From Medicago truncatula (taxonomy: Eukaryota; Streptophyta; Magnoliopsida; Fabales; Fabaceae): a stretch of 64,000 nt of DNA. A program made the position numbers and the translations under genes. This document shows, in pieces, positions 23,110-34,590 of the stretch. The stretch lies in NCBI RefSeq assembly GCF_003473485.1, contig NC_053042.1, forward strand, positions 570,501-634,500. Reading direction: 5' to 3'. Each line of letters starts with the position of its first letter. Position 1 is the stretch's first letter. The notes below the pieces were generated by a model, which had not been told where the DNA came from, made no database searches, and saw only the letters and a program-made list of their open reading frames with translations.

Positions 23110-23900
23110 TGATTTGACAAGGTTTTCTTATCCTGTGTAAAAATCGTTGTGTAAAAATGGTTAAAGAAGCATCACATCAGAAAAGAGGATAAAAAGAAGT
23201 TAACACAACATATTGATTCAAATTTTTATCTCTCTTGAAATCTAGCATAATATTTTTCATATACACAATTGAGACAATCTTAAATCTTTTTTCTCTCGAA
23301 TAATTTGTCAAACATAAAGTGGAGATACAAGATGCTATAACTTTGGTTCGATATGTTCTTTGTAACAACACTAGCAGAAACAATAATGAGAACAACATTG
23401 AAGATTCTCGTGTGGTTGAGATAATTTATGATATTATAGTATGGTGGAAGTTCAGCAAGTGCGGTTGATATGCTTTCAATTATGAAATATTATAGTTGGT
23501 TGAGTTAACTTTAATGCACTCTTTCTTGGACGATTATCGTGGCAATAATACATCTCACTGTATTAGGAAGAGATTATTGCCGTTGTAGTTGGAAGTGTCA
23601 TGCCCATGATTGTTGTTGTAAATTCCAAGAAATAGTGCATCCGAGACCGAAATCAAGTGACTAAAATGTTTTATATAAGACAGCTTTGCACCACATTCGT
23701 TGAAATTTTGACACAATAATTCCCCGGAGTTATCCTCAACCACGCTAATCAATTTTCGACATCATCCTCGTTCACTTCTCATTGGTGTTCCCACAAAATT
23801 ACATTACATTTTCATGTAGAAAAAAAAATTACATTTTCAAGTAACAAAATCTTGTATTTCAGTCTAGGTTTAAACTAAAGGACATGCTCAACTCTCCTAA
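23110..23900. repeat. Direct repeat D1 within unit B
   Basis: Matches 24,807-25,555. Short coding-like stretches conserved between the two (LMHSFLDDYR with TSHxIRKRL; YVLCxNT with NNNENNIED) suggest a decayed gene that I do not recognise. D1 also reads CRCSWKCHAHDCCCK, which is not conserved in D2. Confidence 0.5.
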
Positions 23901-24806
23901 AGCAACTCAAAATGTTGCAAAAAGAATCATCAATAAAGGTTCATTAGAAGAGTCAACAAATGTTTTTGTTGTTGACATAAAAGAGAAAATTACACATATG
24001 ATGTCAACTTGTAGAACAAATGAAAATCACTTTTAGTTCCTCATGTTCTTCATACAACTAAATTTTTGTAAACCATTCCTCACAACCCACTACTGCCATA
24101 CACATCTACATGGCCGAAATGGCACGACCAAACATACCGCTCACACAAGGAAAGTGCAAATTGTCTCCTTCATTTTATTTCAATTTCATTTAAATTTTTA
24201 CTTTTTCTTATGATTTTTTTTATGTTTTTTCGAGCCAATTCCATTTTATTCTTTCTTAAAAATTGGATTTAATCACCAACTTAGTTAGGTCTAGCAAAAG
24301 AGCTAAACCCTCAAAATTCGACGAACTAAAAATTTAAATTATGACTAAGAGATATTCATGTTAAATATTTGACATGTCTCCAATAAGATTAGTCATTGAA
24401 GAAATGTTTATAGAAAACCAACATGAAAAAAGCCCATGAGACATTCTTTTGTAAGAGTCTCTTTGGTTAAAACAAGAGATTCTTAGAAAAATAGATTAAA
24501 CTTTAAAGTGTCAGTGGCTTGACTGAAGTTTGTTGAGATAAAATGCTAGGAGGTGTTTGTGTTTTATTTATTGGTTTGGCTAACCTATTTAAAATCTCTT
24601 GTCTGCTAATTAATCTTTCAAACATTTCATGATTGAGATGGTCAATTCTACTTGAACATGTGCTTTTTTTTGCTTTCTGTTGCTCCAAAAATAGAAACAA
24701 GTTTAGCAGATTTCCACAGAAAATGGATACCGTTACAGGACCGATTATTGCTAACAAATGTTTAGTATATATTGGCTCGATTTAAGGGCAGACATCCTTT
24801 TGTTTA

Positions 24807-25555
24807 CCTGATTTGATAAGATTTTCTTATGCCCTGTAAAAATGGTTAAAGAGGCATCACATCAGAAAAAGAAGATAAAAAAGAATTCACACAACATTGA
24901 TTCAAATTTTTCTCTCTTGAAATCAACATCATATTTTTCATATACACAATTGAGATAATCTTAAATCTTTTCTTTTTCTCTTGAATAAGTTGTCAAACAT
25001 AGAGTGAAGACACATGATATGCTATATCTTTGGTTGGATATGTTCTTTGTATTAACACTGGCAGGAATAATAACGAGAACAATATTGAAGACCTTCTTGT
25101 GTGGTTAAGGGAAATTTAGGATATTAATAGGGTGAGAGTCTAGTGGCAGTTGGTTTTCCTCGCAATTATGAAAAATTATAGTTGGTTGAGTTGACTTTAA
25201 TGCACTCTTTCTTAGACGATTATCGTGACAATGATACATCTCACTACATTAGGAAGAGATTATAGCTGATGTAGTGGGAAGTGTCATTCCCATTATGGTC
25301 GTTGTAAATAATTCAAAAAAATAGTGTATTCGAGCCGGAAATCAAGTGACTAAAATGTTTTATATAAGCGAGGATTAAAACGCAGCCGCCATTGGAATTT
25401 CAACATAGTAATGCCCTTGAGTTTATTTCAACCACGCAGTCCGTTTTCGATATCATCCCCGTTTACTCCTCCCTAATGTTCACACACAATTAAATTTTCA
25501 AGTAACAAAGTCTTGTATTTCAATCTAGGTTTAAGCTAAAGCCATGCTCAGCTCT
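24807..25555. repeat. Direct repeat D2 within unit B
   Basis: Second copy of D1, about 1.7 kb downstream in the same orientation. No open frame of useful length is shared. After 'cctaaag' at about 25,561 it diverges into a different sequence. Confidence 0.5.
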
Positions 25556-25807
25556 CCTAAAGGACAAGGATCGGGTGACATACAAGGATCATATCCTTTA
25601 ATTTCAGGTTGCAAACTTGGAGTGTTTGAGGGTAAAAACCATACTTACATTGGTGATTGCATGGTGAATAAAATTCTAGGAAAATGTAGGTGTTTGAATG
25701 TAAAAAAGATTATTTGTGTGACTCAAGACCAATTTCTTTGTGCATTATCTATTTTTTTTATAGTATCTCATATCATTGCTTATTATTCTTTTGCACTTAT
25801 TGAATAA
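25544..25807 (+). CDS. Doubtful small ORF with four cysteines (87 aa)
   Basis: The frame includes SGCKLGVFEGKNHTYIGDCM and GKCRCLN, a Cys pattern C-x15-C-x8-C-x-C, followed by a hydrophobic C-terminal part. It starts inside the end of D2, so the N-terminus is dubious. No family recognised. It could be an exon of a small secreted peptide, or noise. Confidence 0.2.
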   Translation: MLSSPKGQGSGDIQGSYPLISGCKLGVFEGKNHTYIGDCMVNKILGKCRCLNVKKIICVTQDQFLCALSIFFIVSHIIAYYSFALIE

Positions 25808-28623
25808 CCTCATAGCATTAGCATTTTTCATAGAAACAAGATATTATTTCTGTACTACCTTCTTTTCATCCAAATTTTTCAGTTGTATCTGTGCCTCTCA
25901 TTTCTGCTTACAGAATGGACCATACAACTATGTGATGGGAACCTGAATTGCAGAAAGTAGCGAATGGAAGAAAAAAGATCAATATTGAAAAACAAATTAT
26001 GTACTATTTCTTTGTTGAAGTTAAGAAAGTTGTCAAGCCACTTCAAGTTTTTGCAAGATAGGACCATTCATTGCTCGTGTTTGGTTATGTAGTATAAAAC
26101 TATAAATATTGATTTTTAATGATTTAATTTTGTAAAATTGATTTTAAATAAAAACGAGTGAAATGTAAATCATTTATGTTTGGATATATATCAGTAAAAG
26201 TTAATTGAATAATAAATTTGAGTGTCAAAATCACGTTCAATTTAAAACCAATTCTACCGAAAAATATCTAAACATGTCAAAAGCAGTTATATATCCCTAG
26301 AACCAATTTTATATCCTGTAATAGTAGAAACCATAATGATAATTGGTTGATTTTGTTTTAGGGGAAGATAATTAGTTGATTAATCAAGACAAAAAGGTGA
26401 ACTTTTTCTAAATAATATTCTCCACACTTTTTGACAAACTTGACGGTTCCAACTATCTTAACAAACTAATTAACTTAATTTATAACAAATTTATAACTGA
26501 AGTGAAAAGCTCAGTTCAATACAACTTAACAAGAATTAACAAATTTGAGAAACAAATATGAGATTCCATACAGAAGACAACACCAACCAAAAAAAAAAAA
26601 AGAGCAGAAAAAAAATTTCGGTGCATATTTAGTTTTACGGTGACTTGTAAAATTAATTTTAGTCAAAAGTTAGTCAAATGTTAAATATTTTCTATTAAGA
26701 TACATGTAAAAGTCACTTAAACTTTAAATTTCAATGTAAAATCACATTGTAAATAAAAAGAAATCTTAGCATCAAATTAGAATTAATTCCAAGACAAAAT
26801 CAATTCTATTTGAGGACATGCAGATATGTCAAAATCTAATGTATAATTCTTGAATCAATTTTGCCCTATCCCCAACCATACTTTAAATAATGTTATAATT
26901 ATACGATAACATTGAGGCTTGAATGAACTAAAACAAAACTCATAAGCCATGTGTTTCATTTAACAGAATGAATCCTTTTTGGTCCTTAGGTACTAGATAA
27001 TCTGACATGTTGCAATGAAGTTATTGTTTGCATTCAATATTCATTGATCCAAACAAAATTTGACATAGTATTAGACCATACATACATACATACATACACT
27101 AACCTCATGAAGGATGCTCATGAATCTTTCATTTTTGTAGTATATAGCATGTAAATCAATGCTTATTTACCTATAAACTAAATTTAAAATAGAACAACAC
27201 CTCAACCACTGTTTTCACATTTTAAACATCCTTCCAAATTTTCTTTCTCACTTACCTTTTTTTTTTTCTCTTTCCATTTTGCTAAAAACACAACAAACCC
27301 TGCAATTTTGGCCCCACTCCACAATCCTTTTAGCATTTGTAGTGAGGGAGTACAATTTGTTGTGTCACCTAACCACAAGTTTTGACATATTATAACAAGG
27401 ATCTTGACCAAATTTGTGAGTATATCTATGAACAAGATATCAGAAGAGAGAGCAAGCTTTGCAGAAAAAAATAGGAGAACAAGAATGAAAGAGAATTTTT
27501 TTTTAGAGTTTTGAGAGAGGCTTATTTTTGTTCTACTTTTTCAAACCCTTACCTGCACCATTTTCATTCTCATCTCCTTCATACAACTAACTTTTGCTGG
27601 AACGGAACAACCAAGCAATTCGTCTCCTACTTCCAAATCATTTATCATAAGCAACAAAAATGTCAAAATTGAAGATCTCAAATATAAATAAAATTCAACT
27701 ATCATTATCATATGAAATGCTATTATTCCAAACTTATCCTTCAATTAAATTTAATATTATTTTTCCCATTCCATTGATATTTCCAGTTTTCAATGTCTTT
27801 CCACATAAGTGGCATGCTCTCTCCCCCTCTCCATGGAACGTGTCCTGGAGAGATTTTTTAGCATGGGCTCTTTTTTTAAATGACAAATGTTGTAGTTGGG
27901 TCAATTTGTTTAAATTAGAATTCGACGGATCTCCATCTCTTTATTTCTTAACTCAAATTAGTTGGTCTCCCAATCTCCATGACTCTTGATTATCTATCGT
28001 AGTGAGTTTTACAAATTAAAGAATGTCTAAAATTGTTTTTTCATTACTTAAATGCATTTCACAAATTAAATTTTTTTATGTAAGGATATGGATCGCGTTC
28101 TTAGCTCAAACATATAATTATAAGCGAATATGATATTCTTTCCGATCATATATTTAAGCTAAAAATGTTATACACATTCTTATATAATGTTTGTTAAATG
28201 CATTAAGGAGATGAAAAAATAATCATATTTTATCTGCTTTCATATAGCTTTACCTCAAAAATAATTTAATAACGATTTTTTTGACATTCTGCGGGTTTTT
28301 GAAATTCTTCACATAAAAAAATAAAAAAAACTATAAAAACAAACGTCAAACAAATCTCTCATGACTATTAATGGAAAGACATTAGTTGAAACTTGTCAAT
28401 TTCATGAAATATTGAATAAATTGGACAAATAAATTAAAATTAGCTCATCAAAATTGTCATTGGAAGGAATCGAACCTTAAATTTTAAGATGACACACTAC
28501 AAGGTCCATCCCTCTATAACTGTTTTTCTCACTGAAGCAATGAGTAGTCCCAAATTCATGTTATTGTTTTCATATCTTAATTTTTTCTGAAAATCCTATA
28601 GTTGTACAAACTACGAAGTGGTA

Positions 28624-28717
28624 CGTTCTCGTGAGCTTAGCTCAGTTGATAAGGACAAAACATAATATATGCAAGGTCCGGAGTTCAAACTCCGGCCATC
28701 ACAAAAAAAAAAAAAAA
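28624..28717 (+). mobile_element. tRNA-derived SINE with 13-bp TSD
   Basis: A-box-like 'ttagctcagttgataagg' and B-box-like 'ggagttcaaactccgg' are followed by an A-run. The flanks ctacgaagtggta (28,611-28,623) and ctgcgaagtggta (28,718-28,730) match at 12 of 13 bases. Confidence 0.75.
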
Positions 28718-29207
28718 CTGCGAAGTGGTACCAATATTGTATCCGTGTTCATGAAAACCAGATTTTTGCATCGTAGAGTCATCTTATGTTGTTATTCGTT
28801 AACTTCCAAAGTATATAAAGAGCACAATCTTAGAACTCAATGAGTGGAGAGTGCATGTTGTAAAACAACAATTAAATTGACTTTTCATTTTAATAGATAA
28901 ATATTTTAAATCATTATCCTTTAAAATTAACTCTTTTTTTTTTTAAGGATTGTCTCTACAAAATGAATTTTCACACGCTTTCTATAATCTCTCATACCCT
29001 TGCTTTTTTTTTTTTTTTTTTTTGCACTTACCGAATAATTTCATTGCATTAGCATTTTCTTTCTAGAGCAAGCTTCTGAGCATTAATATGAATAGAAACA
29101 TGATATTATTTCAATACTACCTTCTTTTCATCCAAATTTTCTAATTGTATTTGGGTCTCTCGTTTCTGCTTACGACATCGACCATACAACTATGTGATGG
29201 AAACCCA

Positions 29208-29395
29208 TTAGGTGGTTACTTTCCCATCCTATGAGTTTATCTTATCATGCCCTAGTCGAATTCTAAAATTTGAAATATGTTAACGTGTTTTTGAGGATTT
29301 TATAGGGTGTTTATGTCATTTAAATTCTATAATTCGAACTGTATAGGTCGCGCGAGAAACTCAACAGGGTGGGAAAAGAAGGTGCCAACCCAAAA
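29208..29395. mobile_element. Short MITE-like inverted repeat
   Basis: The left end 'ggtggttactttcccatcct' plus 'atgagttt' is roughly complementary to the right end 'aaactcaacagggtgggaaaa' trimmed by the host sequence. The block is absent at the matching place in copy B (about 25,945), so it looks like an insertion. Confidence 0.45.
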
Positions 29396-29963
29396 TAGAT
29401 CAATAATGAAAAACAAATAATGTATTATTTTGGAAAATCAAAGGAAAATACAGTAGAATAAAAAAGTCTACATAGCTAAGCTCCTTTAGAGAATCAATAC
29501 TTTCTATCCCTAACAAACTGAATGATTTTAATTGACACTTTTTTCCTTCCACCCATCATTCTTATAACCAAACTTTGCTTACACGATTCATTATCCACTT
29601 CTCTCCTATGACTCTCAAATACATGAATATTCCCATTATTTCCTCTATTTCTCTAAACATGAATTTTCCACACCTCTTCCAGGGCCCTATCACCATGGTT
29701 CATTCATTAGAGCATTACATTACATACAATTATATGTTCCCACAAATTTATTTAGTGAAGCTGCAACTTAACATATACCGTGTATATCTAAAGGCACAGG
29801 CAAACATTGGAACAAAACCAAAATTTTAACTGTGACAAATCATGTCCTATCTATGGATGGGCATAGCAAAACATTGCTACCAAACCCAAATTTTAACTGT
29901 GTGATATCTGTGTCGTGTGTAGAAGATTTAATCAGATGCATGAACAAACAACCTTTGAAACAA

Positions 29964-32900
29964 TCACATAAAGGAACGCATCCTAGGCCTGGTTATAGAC
30001 TGTGCTCCATCGACATATATGGTTGTTCCTGTCATGTAGCATGACCCATCACTGATTAAATAGATTACTGTAGAAGCTAGATCATTCTTAACATCAAGCC
30101 ATCTCTCAAGTGGTGCTGCCTCTTTCACCAACTTCTCTGCCCTTTCCCTTCCCACTGATAATGGGAATTCATCTTCCAGGTGAAGGCCTCTTGCAATAGC
30201 ATTAACTCTGATCTGGTACTTACCTATCTCCATAGCCGATGCCTGAACAAAACAAATTGATAAACTCAACTTATATAGCAGATACTAATGTTTGAGTTGA
30301 AGATACGATTAAAGATCACTAGACTTTCTAATATTTCCAAATATAAAAAGAAAGTAAAAGCTTTTTTGAATTGTGCAATAGCCAATTTATTCTTAATTAA
30401 GCTACAATAATCTATAATGGAGAAACTTCACAGGACATGGCTTGCATATGAGATGTCGACTAATCCAACCGCAGGATAAAATTACAGAAGTTTGAACAGA
30501 TGGTTAGGATCTTCAAGTACCAGTATCGGCTTAAGAATAGGCATAAATAAGCCCATAAAAAAATTATATCATGCCACATCGATATCAGCCATAGAAATTT
30601 ATTTGTCAGCTGTAAACAATCCCAGTTTGACTTAATCATCTCAACTGACCAAATAATACCTTCTTCCTTTGCTTAGGGAAAACTAGTCAGATTAACTCGA
30701 TTAAACATGCACCTCATATTTTGTCCCTATCTCATTAGTAAGAAATTCAATGTGCATACTGATAAAAAAAGCATCAATTTCCTATTACAGCAGAGGATTA
30801 CCACTCAAAATCAAAGAAGTAATAAGGTGCAGGAAAGCCACTTTGGAGGATAGAGTCACTATTCAAAACAAATTCCTAACATTAAACCTTTGTTACAACA
30901 ATGCAACTCCAATGATGATAATTAAAGGACAAGATGAGGTCAAACAGAGAGAGAATAAACAGTGCACTCTAGGAGGAGGAGGGGACAACGAATAGAGTTG
31001 TCAGTTAGATGATTAAATGATTGGTTGTAAATAACAGTAGTTGGTAATAAGTTAGGGTAATCTGTTGGTAATAAGTTAGGGTAGAGATTAATGAATATGA
31101 AAAGAAAAGGAGAGTTCACAGTAGAGATAGGTGTTCATTTTGTATAGTAACTGAGATGGTTGCAAGGGAGTTAGCCCTTGAGAAGAGAATTAGCTACCTT
31201 ACATATCAACCTGTCCCTTTTAAAGATTTATTATTTCATTTGTTTTTCTCAGAATTCATTTTGATCAAATTCTATCTGATTCTTTTTTACCAATACCCCG
31301 TTAACCCTGTACTCTATATCAGTTACCCATCATCATAATCCTTCTCATAATTATTATTTTACAGCTCATTTTCTAGCATGTAGTGTAAACATACAATTTC
31401 TTCTCGTCTCATGTGCAATCCATGCAGTGACAACTCCAAAGAGTATATCAACTTCTAAATTTGTTGTATTAATGTAGAAAACAAGTCCACCAAGATATAA
31501 TCCAAATGAAAAATATACCCAACACAAACAATGCAGTAATTGAAGTTTCGACCATGAGCCATAAAGTAACTATATAAATGAATCCTTAGGGCTAAATCAG
31601 TTTGACATGTATTTGAAACAAGTTTTCTAATAAAAGTCAGACAAAAAGTTGATCTTTGATGAAAGTCAATAATTTGTAGGGCAAACCAAAAAAATTCATC
31701 ACACAAGGACAACATCATATACAAGTTCACCAAGTCATGAAAATATTATTTCTTATTCAGAAGGATTTCTGGGGGGAATGGGACATAATAGTAGTAGTAA
31801 AAAATAGGTCAAATTTGACAAGATGGTTTTCATATAAATGATTCGACTATATCATAATTTCATCTTTAGAACAAAAAGATAAATTTAAAACAAAAGTTAC
31901 TTATATATGTTCTCTTACCCGAACTAACTGCTGAACTCCAGCCAAGGCTGAGGCATATGCAGCGGCACCTGGATAAAGCCCTCTTTCTGAACCCATTATC
32001 GACGTTATAAATACAATGGACCCTCCCTTGTTGAAGTTTCGCATCCTTTGGCCAACAGCCTTTAACAAAAACCATGCAGCCATAAAATTTATCTTAACTA
32101 TTTTTTTGTACTCACTCTCTGCTAACTCGAGATGATCTTGGATCTTTCCTGTTTCAGATTAATAGAATCCCAATTCGTTAAGCTCATAGGTTCACACAAA
32201 CAGAGTGGGTTCTCAAGTAGATCAAAGAAACCAACGAAAACAAGAAAATAGTCCCTAAATGGTCTAATATATTGAAACTAGTCTCTTGATAATGAAAACT
32301 GAGCTAAAGTCACATTTTATTCATCAAAACAGTCATGAAGGTGCAGACATTAGTTAAACTAGCCTCATAATGCCTAACATGTTGACAGGACTTAGAGCAT
32401 TTGGTTCAGCATATGCTATACAAGGTTTTCAACGAAATTGATTTGATTAAAATTGAATTTAAAGTCTGATCAAAGATCATTTCAGTTAGGGTTTGAACTC
32501 AGATACTCCGGATCATTCGACCTTCATTGAAGTTCATTGACTACTTAAATCTAAGCGCTTGGTTAAAAGCAAGTTTGATCTAAAACTTAGTAATAAACTA
32601 ATGCAAAAACTAAATTGTATCACTTTATAGTCAAACTTTGAAGACAATATCAATTTAATTCAATCAAAGTAACCAATCTCTAAATTTTTGCCAAAATCAT
32701 ATTATTGAAAGTGATTTTGAAGGGTTACACAAATCCAAACAAGTCATATTTATCACAAACTTGATAGGTTGAGTTTTCCCAAGCAGAACCACTTTTGTCT
32801 TTAAACTTCACTTTAACTCAACGATAAAACTTCATTGTCACCACCAAACTTAGGCCCCATTTGAATGAACACCTTAATTTTAAGCTTATAGCATAAATGC

Positions 32901-33783
32901 TTATCATATAAGCTCTATGAATTAGCCATTTCTATTACACAAGGTAAAATAAAGTCAAATTATTTTCGTACAAACTAAAAACTTTTTCATAAGCCATCTT
33001 GGAAAACTTATGGCGATAAGCTGAAAACCACTTATGAACCTGTCATAACTCATAAGTGGTTTCCATAAGTTCTCCAAAACAGTCTCACAAGTAGACCCTT
33101 ATAGCAGTCTCACTAGTAGATAAGCTCACATAAGTAAATCCAAGCAGACCCTTAAACTACTCAATCTGGCATTATAGAGTTAAAAAACACCTAAACTTAG
33201 GTCCTGTTTGAATATATTAATTTGCATCTGCTTATAAAATAAGCACTTATCAAATAAACTCTTATGAATAAGTCATTTTTATTACACAAGATAAAATCAA
33301 GTCAAATTATTTCCGTATAAACTACGAGCTTTTTCATAAGCTATCTTGGATAACTTATGACTTAACTTAATACTGAATTTTACAAAATCAAATAAATTAG
33401 CGGTATTGATTTTACCTTCATAAGAATAACAATTAACAAAAGCATCCAATTTCCCCAAAATCTTACAAGCTTTATCAACCGCATCGTGAAAAACAGATTC
33501 ATTTTCATTCTCCATATCCAGTTCAACTACTTCCACAACAGAATCAGTAACTGATTCCGTTATTTTTTGTACAATTCTTCTTAAGCTACTTGTTTCTCCC
33601 ATCAAAACCACCCTGAAAATACACAAAAATTCATTAAAAAAAATGAAGAAAAAAAAATATGAAGGTGATCGAAGAGTTTTGAATTTCACACCTGCATCCT
33701 TGTTTGGCTAAATTGAAAGCAATGCCATGAGAAATATCGTCGCCATTTGAGGCGAGTAATACTCTCTTTGTTGGATTCGTCAT
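29964..33783 (-). CDS. Short-chain dehydrogenase/reductase-like protein, atypical motifs
   Basis: Four exons on the minus strand: 33,783-33,692, 33,612-33,416, 32,148-31,919 and 30,242-29,964, total 798 nt, 265 residues. All introns are GT-AG and frame is kept. The fold is clear: an N-terminal beta strand (KRVLLASNG), FVNCY after the fourth strand, [51 protein letters not shown], and the C-terminal [18 protein letters not shown]. The classic signatures are altered: TGxxxGIG reads [15 protein letters not shown] reads NCYS, and Y161xxxK reads YASAL with Leu165 for the Lys. A plant subfamily with these changes probably exists (memory). Substrate and activity are unknown. A TATA-like box lies at 33,855-33,863, 72 bp upstream of the start codon. 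Confidence 0.85.
30243..31918. other. Third intron of the SDR-like gene (1,676 bp)
   Basis: Contains a small tandem duplication of 'gttggtaataagttagggta' at about 31,040-31,090. Otherwise AT-rich with no frame of interest. Confidence 0.5.
32868..33375. repeat. Pair of related MITE-like repeats in the second SDR intron
   Basis: Two blocks (about 32,868-33,020 and 33,198-33,370) share 'catttctattacacaag'-like, 'gtcaaattattt' and 'ttttcataagc' motifs and each opens with a 'gtttgaat' phrase. A related phrase occurs in the second intron of the alpha/beta hydrolase gene (61,488-61,630), so the family has at least three copies here. Confidence 0.5.
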
Positions 33784-33854
33784 TTTTCAATGCTCTCTTC
33801 GTTTCAATGCTGATCGGAGTAATAATAGTTTAACGTTCTTGGTGAAACGCGCTT

Positions 33855-33863
33855 CTTTTTATA
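33855..33863 (-). promoter_or_regulatory. TATA-like box of the SDR-like gene
   Basis: TATAAAAAG on the minus strand, 72 bp before the ATG. The spacing suits a short 5' leader. Confidence 0.5.
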
Positions 33864-33899
33864 AGTGATTATTATAATGTGTATTTGTGAAACACGTTC

Positions 33900-34590
33900 T
33901 TGTTTGGCTACAACATGGATAGTTGACGACAATTTAAAGGCATGTCGCAAGAGAAAGTGACGACTCAAAGGCAGTCGTCTAGTTGATTTTATCTAACAAA
34001 GTTGAATTTAAGTTTGTACTAAGAAAAACTTAGGTCAATGATTTTGCTAGAAATAGAGCATTGTTTTGTCCCATCTTGCGATGTAAATTTCCGTTTAAGC
34101 TTTTAAGTTAATAGCATACAACAATAACAACCTACAGATCATATATTAAAATCTAAATCACCACAATATTAATGCGTCTAGATATGCAACGTTGAAGTTT
34201 GAATCATTGATTGAATTTGTGATTGACTAAGTTGATCTTTCAACATGTACTAAACGAACACCGTAACAAGTCGTAAAATCAAACAACACTGCACAAGACG
34301 ACGAAACAATACAATGCCACACTCATACGACAAAATCACCAAAGAATGCAAAAGAAAAAGCACGATATACGTGAAAATCACTTATTTAGATTGAAAGAAA
34401 GGGGAAAAAGATGTAGAGGGGGGATTCTAGGTAAAAAAACATACTTAAAACCACCCCCTCCTAGATGAGTGAAAGAGAAAGAAATTTATAGAGAAGTTGA
34501 AGTTTCTCTCACTGAACAATTAAGGTCGGCTAGGTTTTTCCTGATCATTATACCTATTGTGATGTGATATGACTTGTCTATTATAAAATT
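33900..34590. repeat. Direct repeat partner of 36,420-36,640
   Basis: 'tttggctacaacatggat', 'gagaaagtga', 'agaaatagagca'-like and 'gatatgacttgtct' segments recur in the same order at 36,420-36,640, where the copy is shorter. The sequence type is not identified. Confidence 0.45.

Larger units (their letters stand above)
21340..26020. repeat. Tandem locus unit, copy B (with internal duplication)
   Basis: Collinear with copies A and C: start motif at 21,935, promoter-like module at 22,780-23,040, and closing segment 'ccttcttttcatccaaattt' at about 25,860. It contains an internal direct repeat, 23,110-23,900 and 24,807-25,555, recognisable from 'gaggcatcacatcagaaaa', 'catatacacaattgaga' and 'tgcactctttcttggacgat'. 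Coding-like traces are interrupted by stops in both. A partial third trace of the repeat follows the LTR at 21,143-21,250. Confidence 0.6.
26060..29430. repeat. Tandem locus unit, copy C
   Basis: Start motif at 26,069, promoter-like module at 27,280-27,540, AT-rich tail matching 5090-6310 at 27,690-28,900, and closing segment at 29,012-29,420 matching 25,780-26,010. It carries a SINE (28,624) and a MITE (29,208). A (CATA)n run lies at about 27,078-27,100. No intact gene. Confidence 0.6.

Noticed and set aside
31455..31733. 92-codon minus-strand frame in an SDR intron
   Set aside because: No domain or homology visible; it lies inside an intron with good splice sites on both sides.
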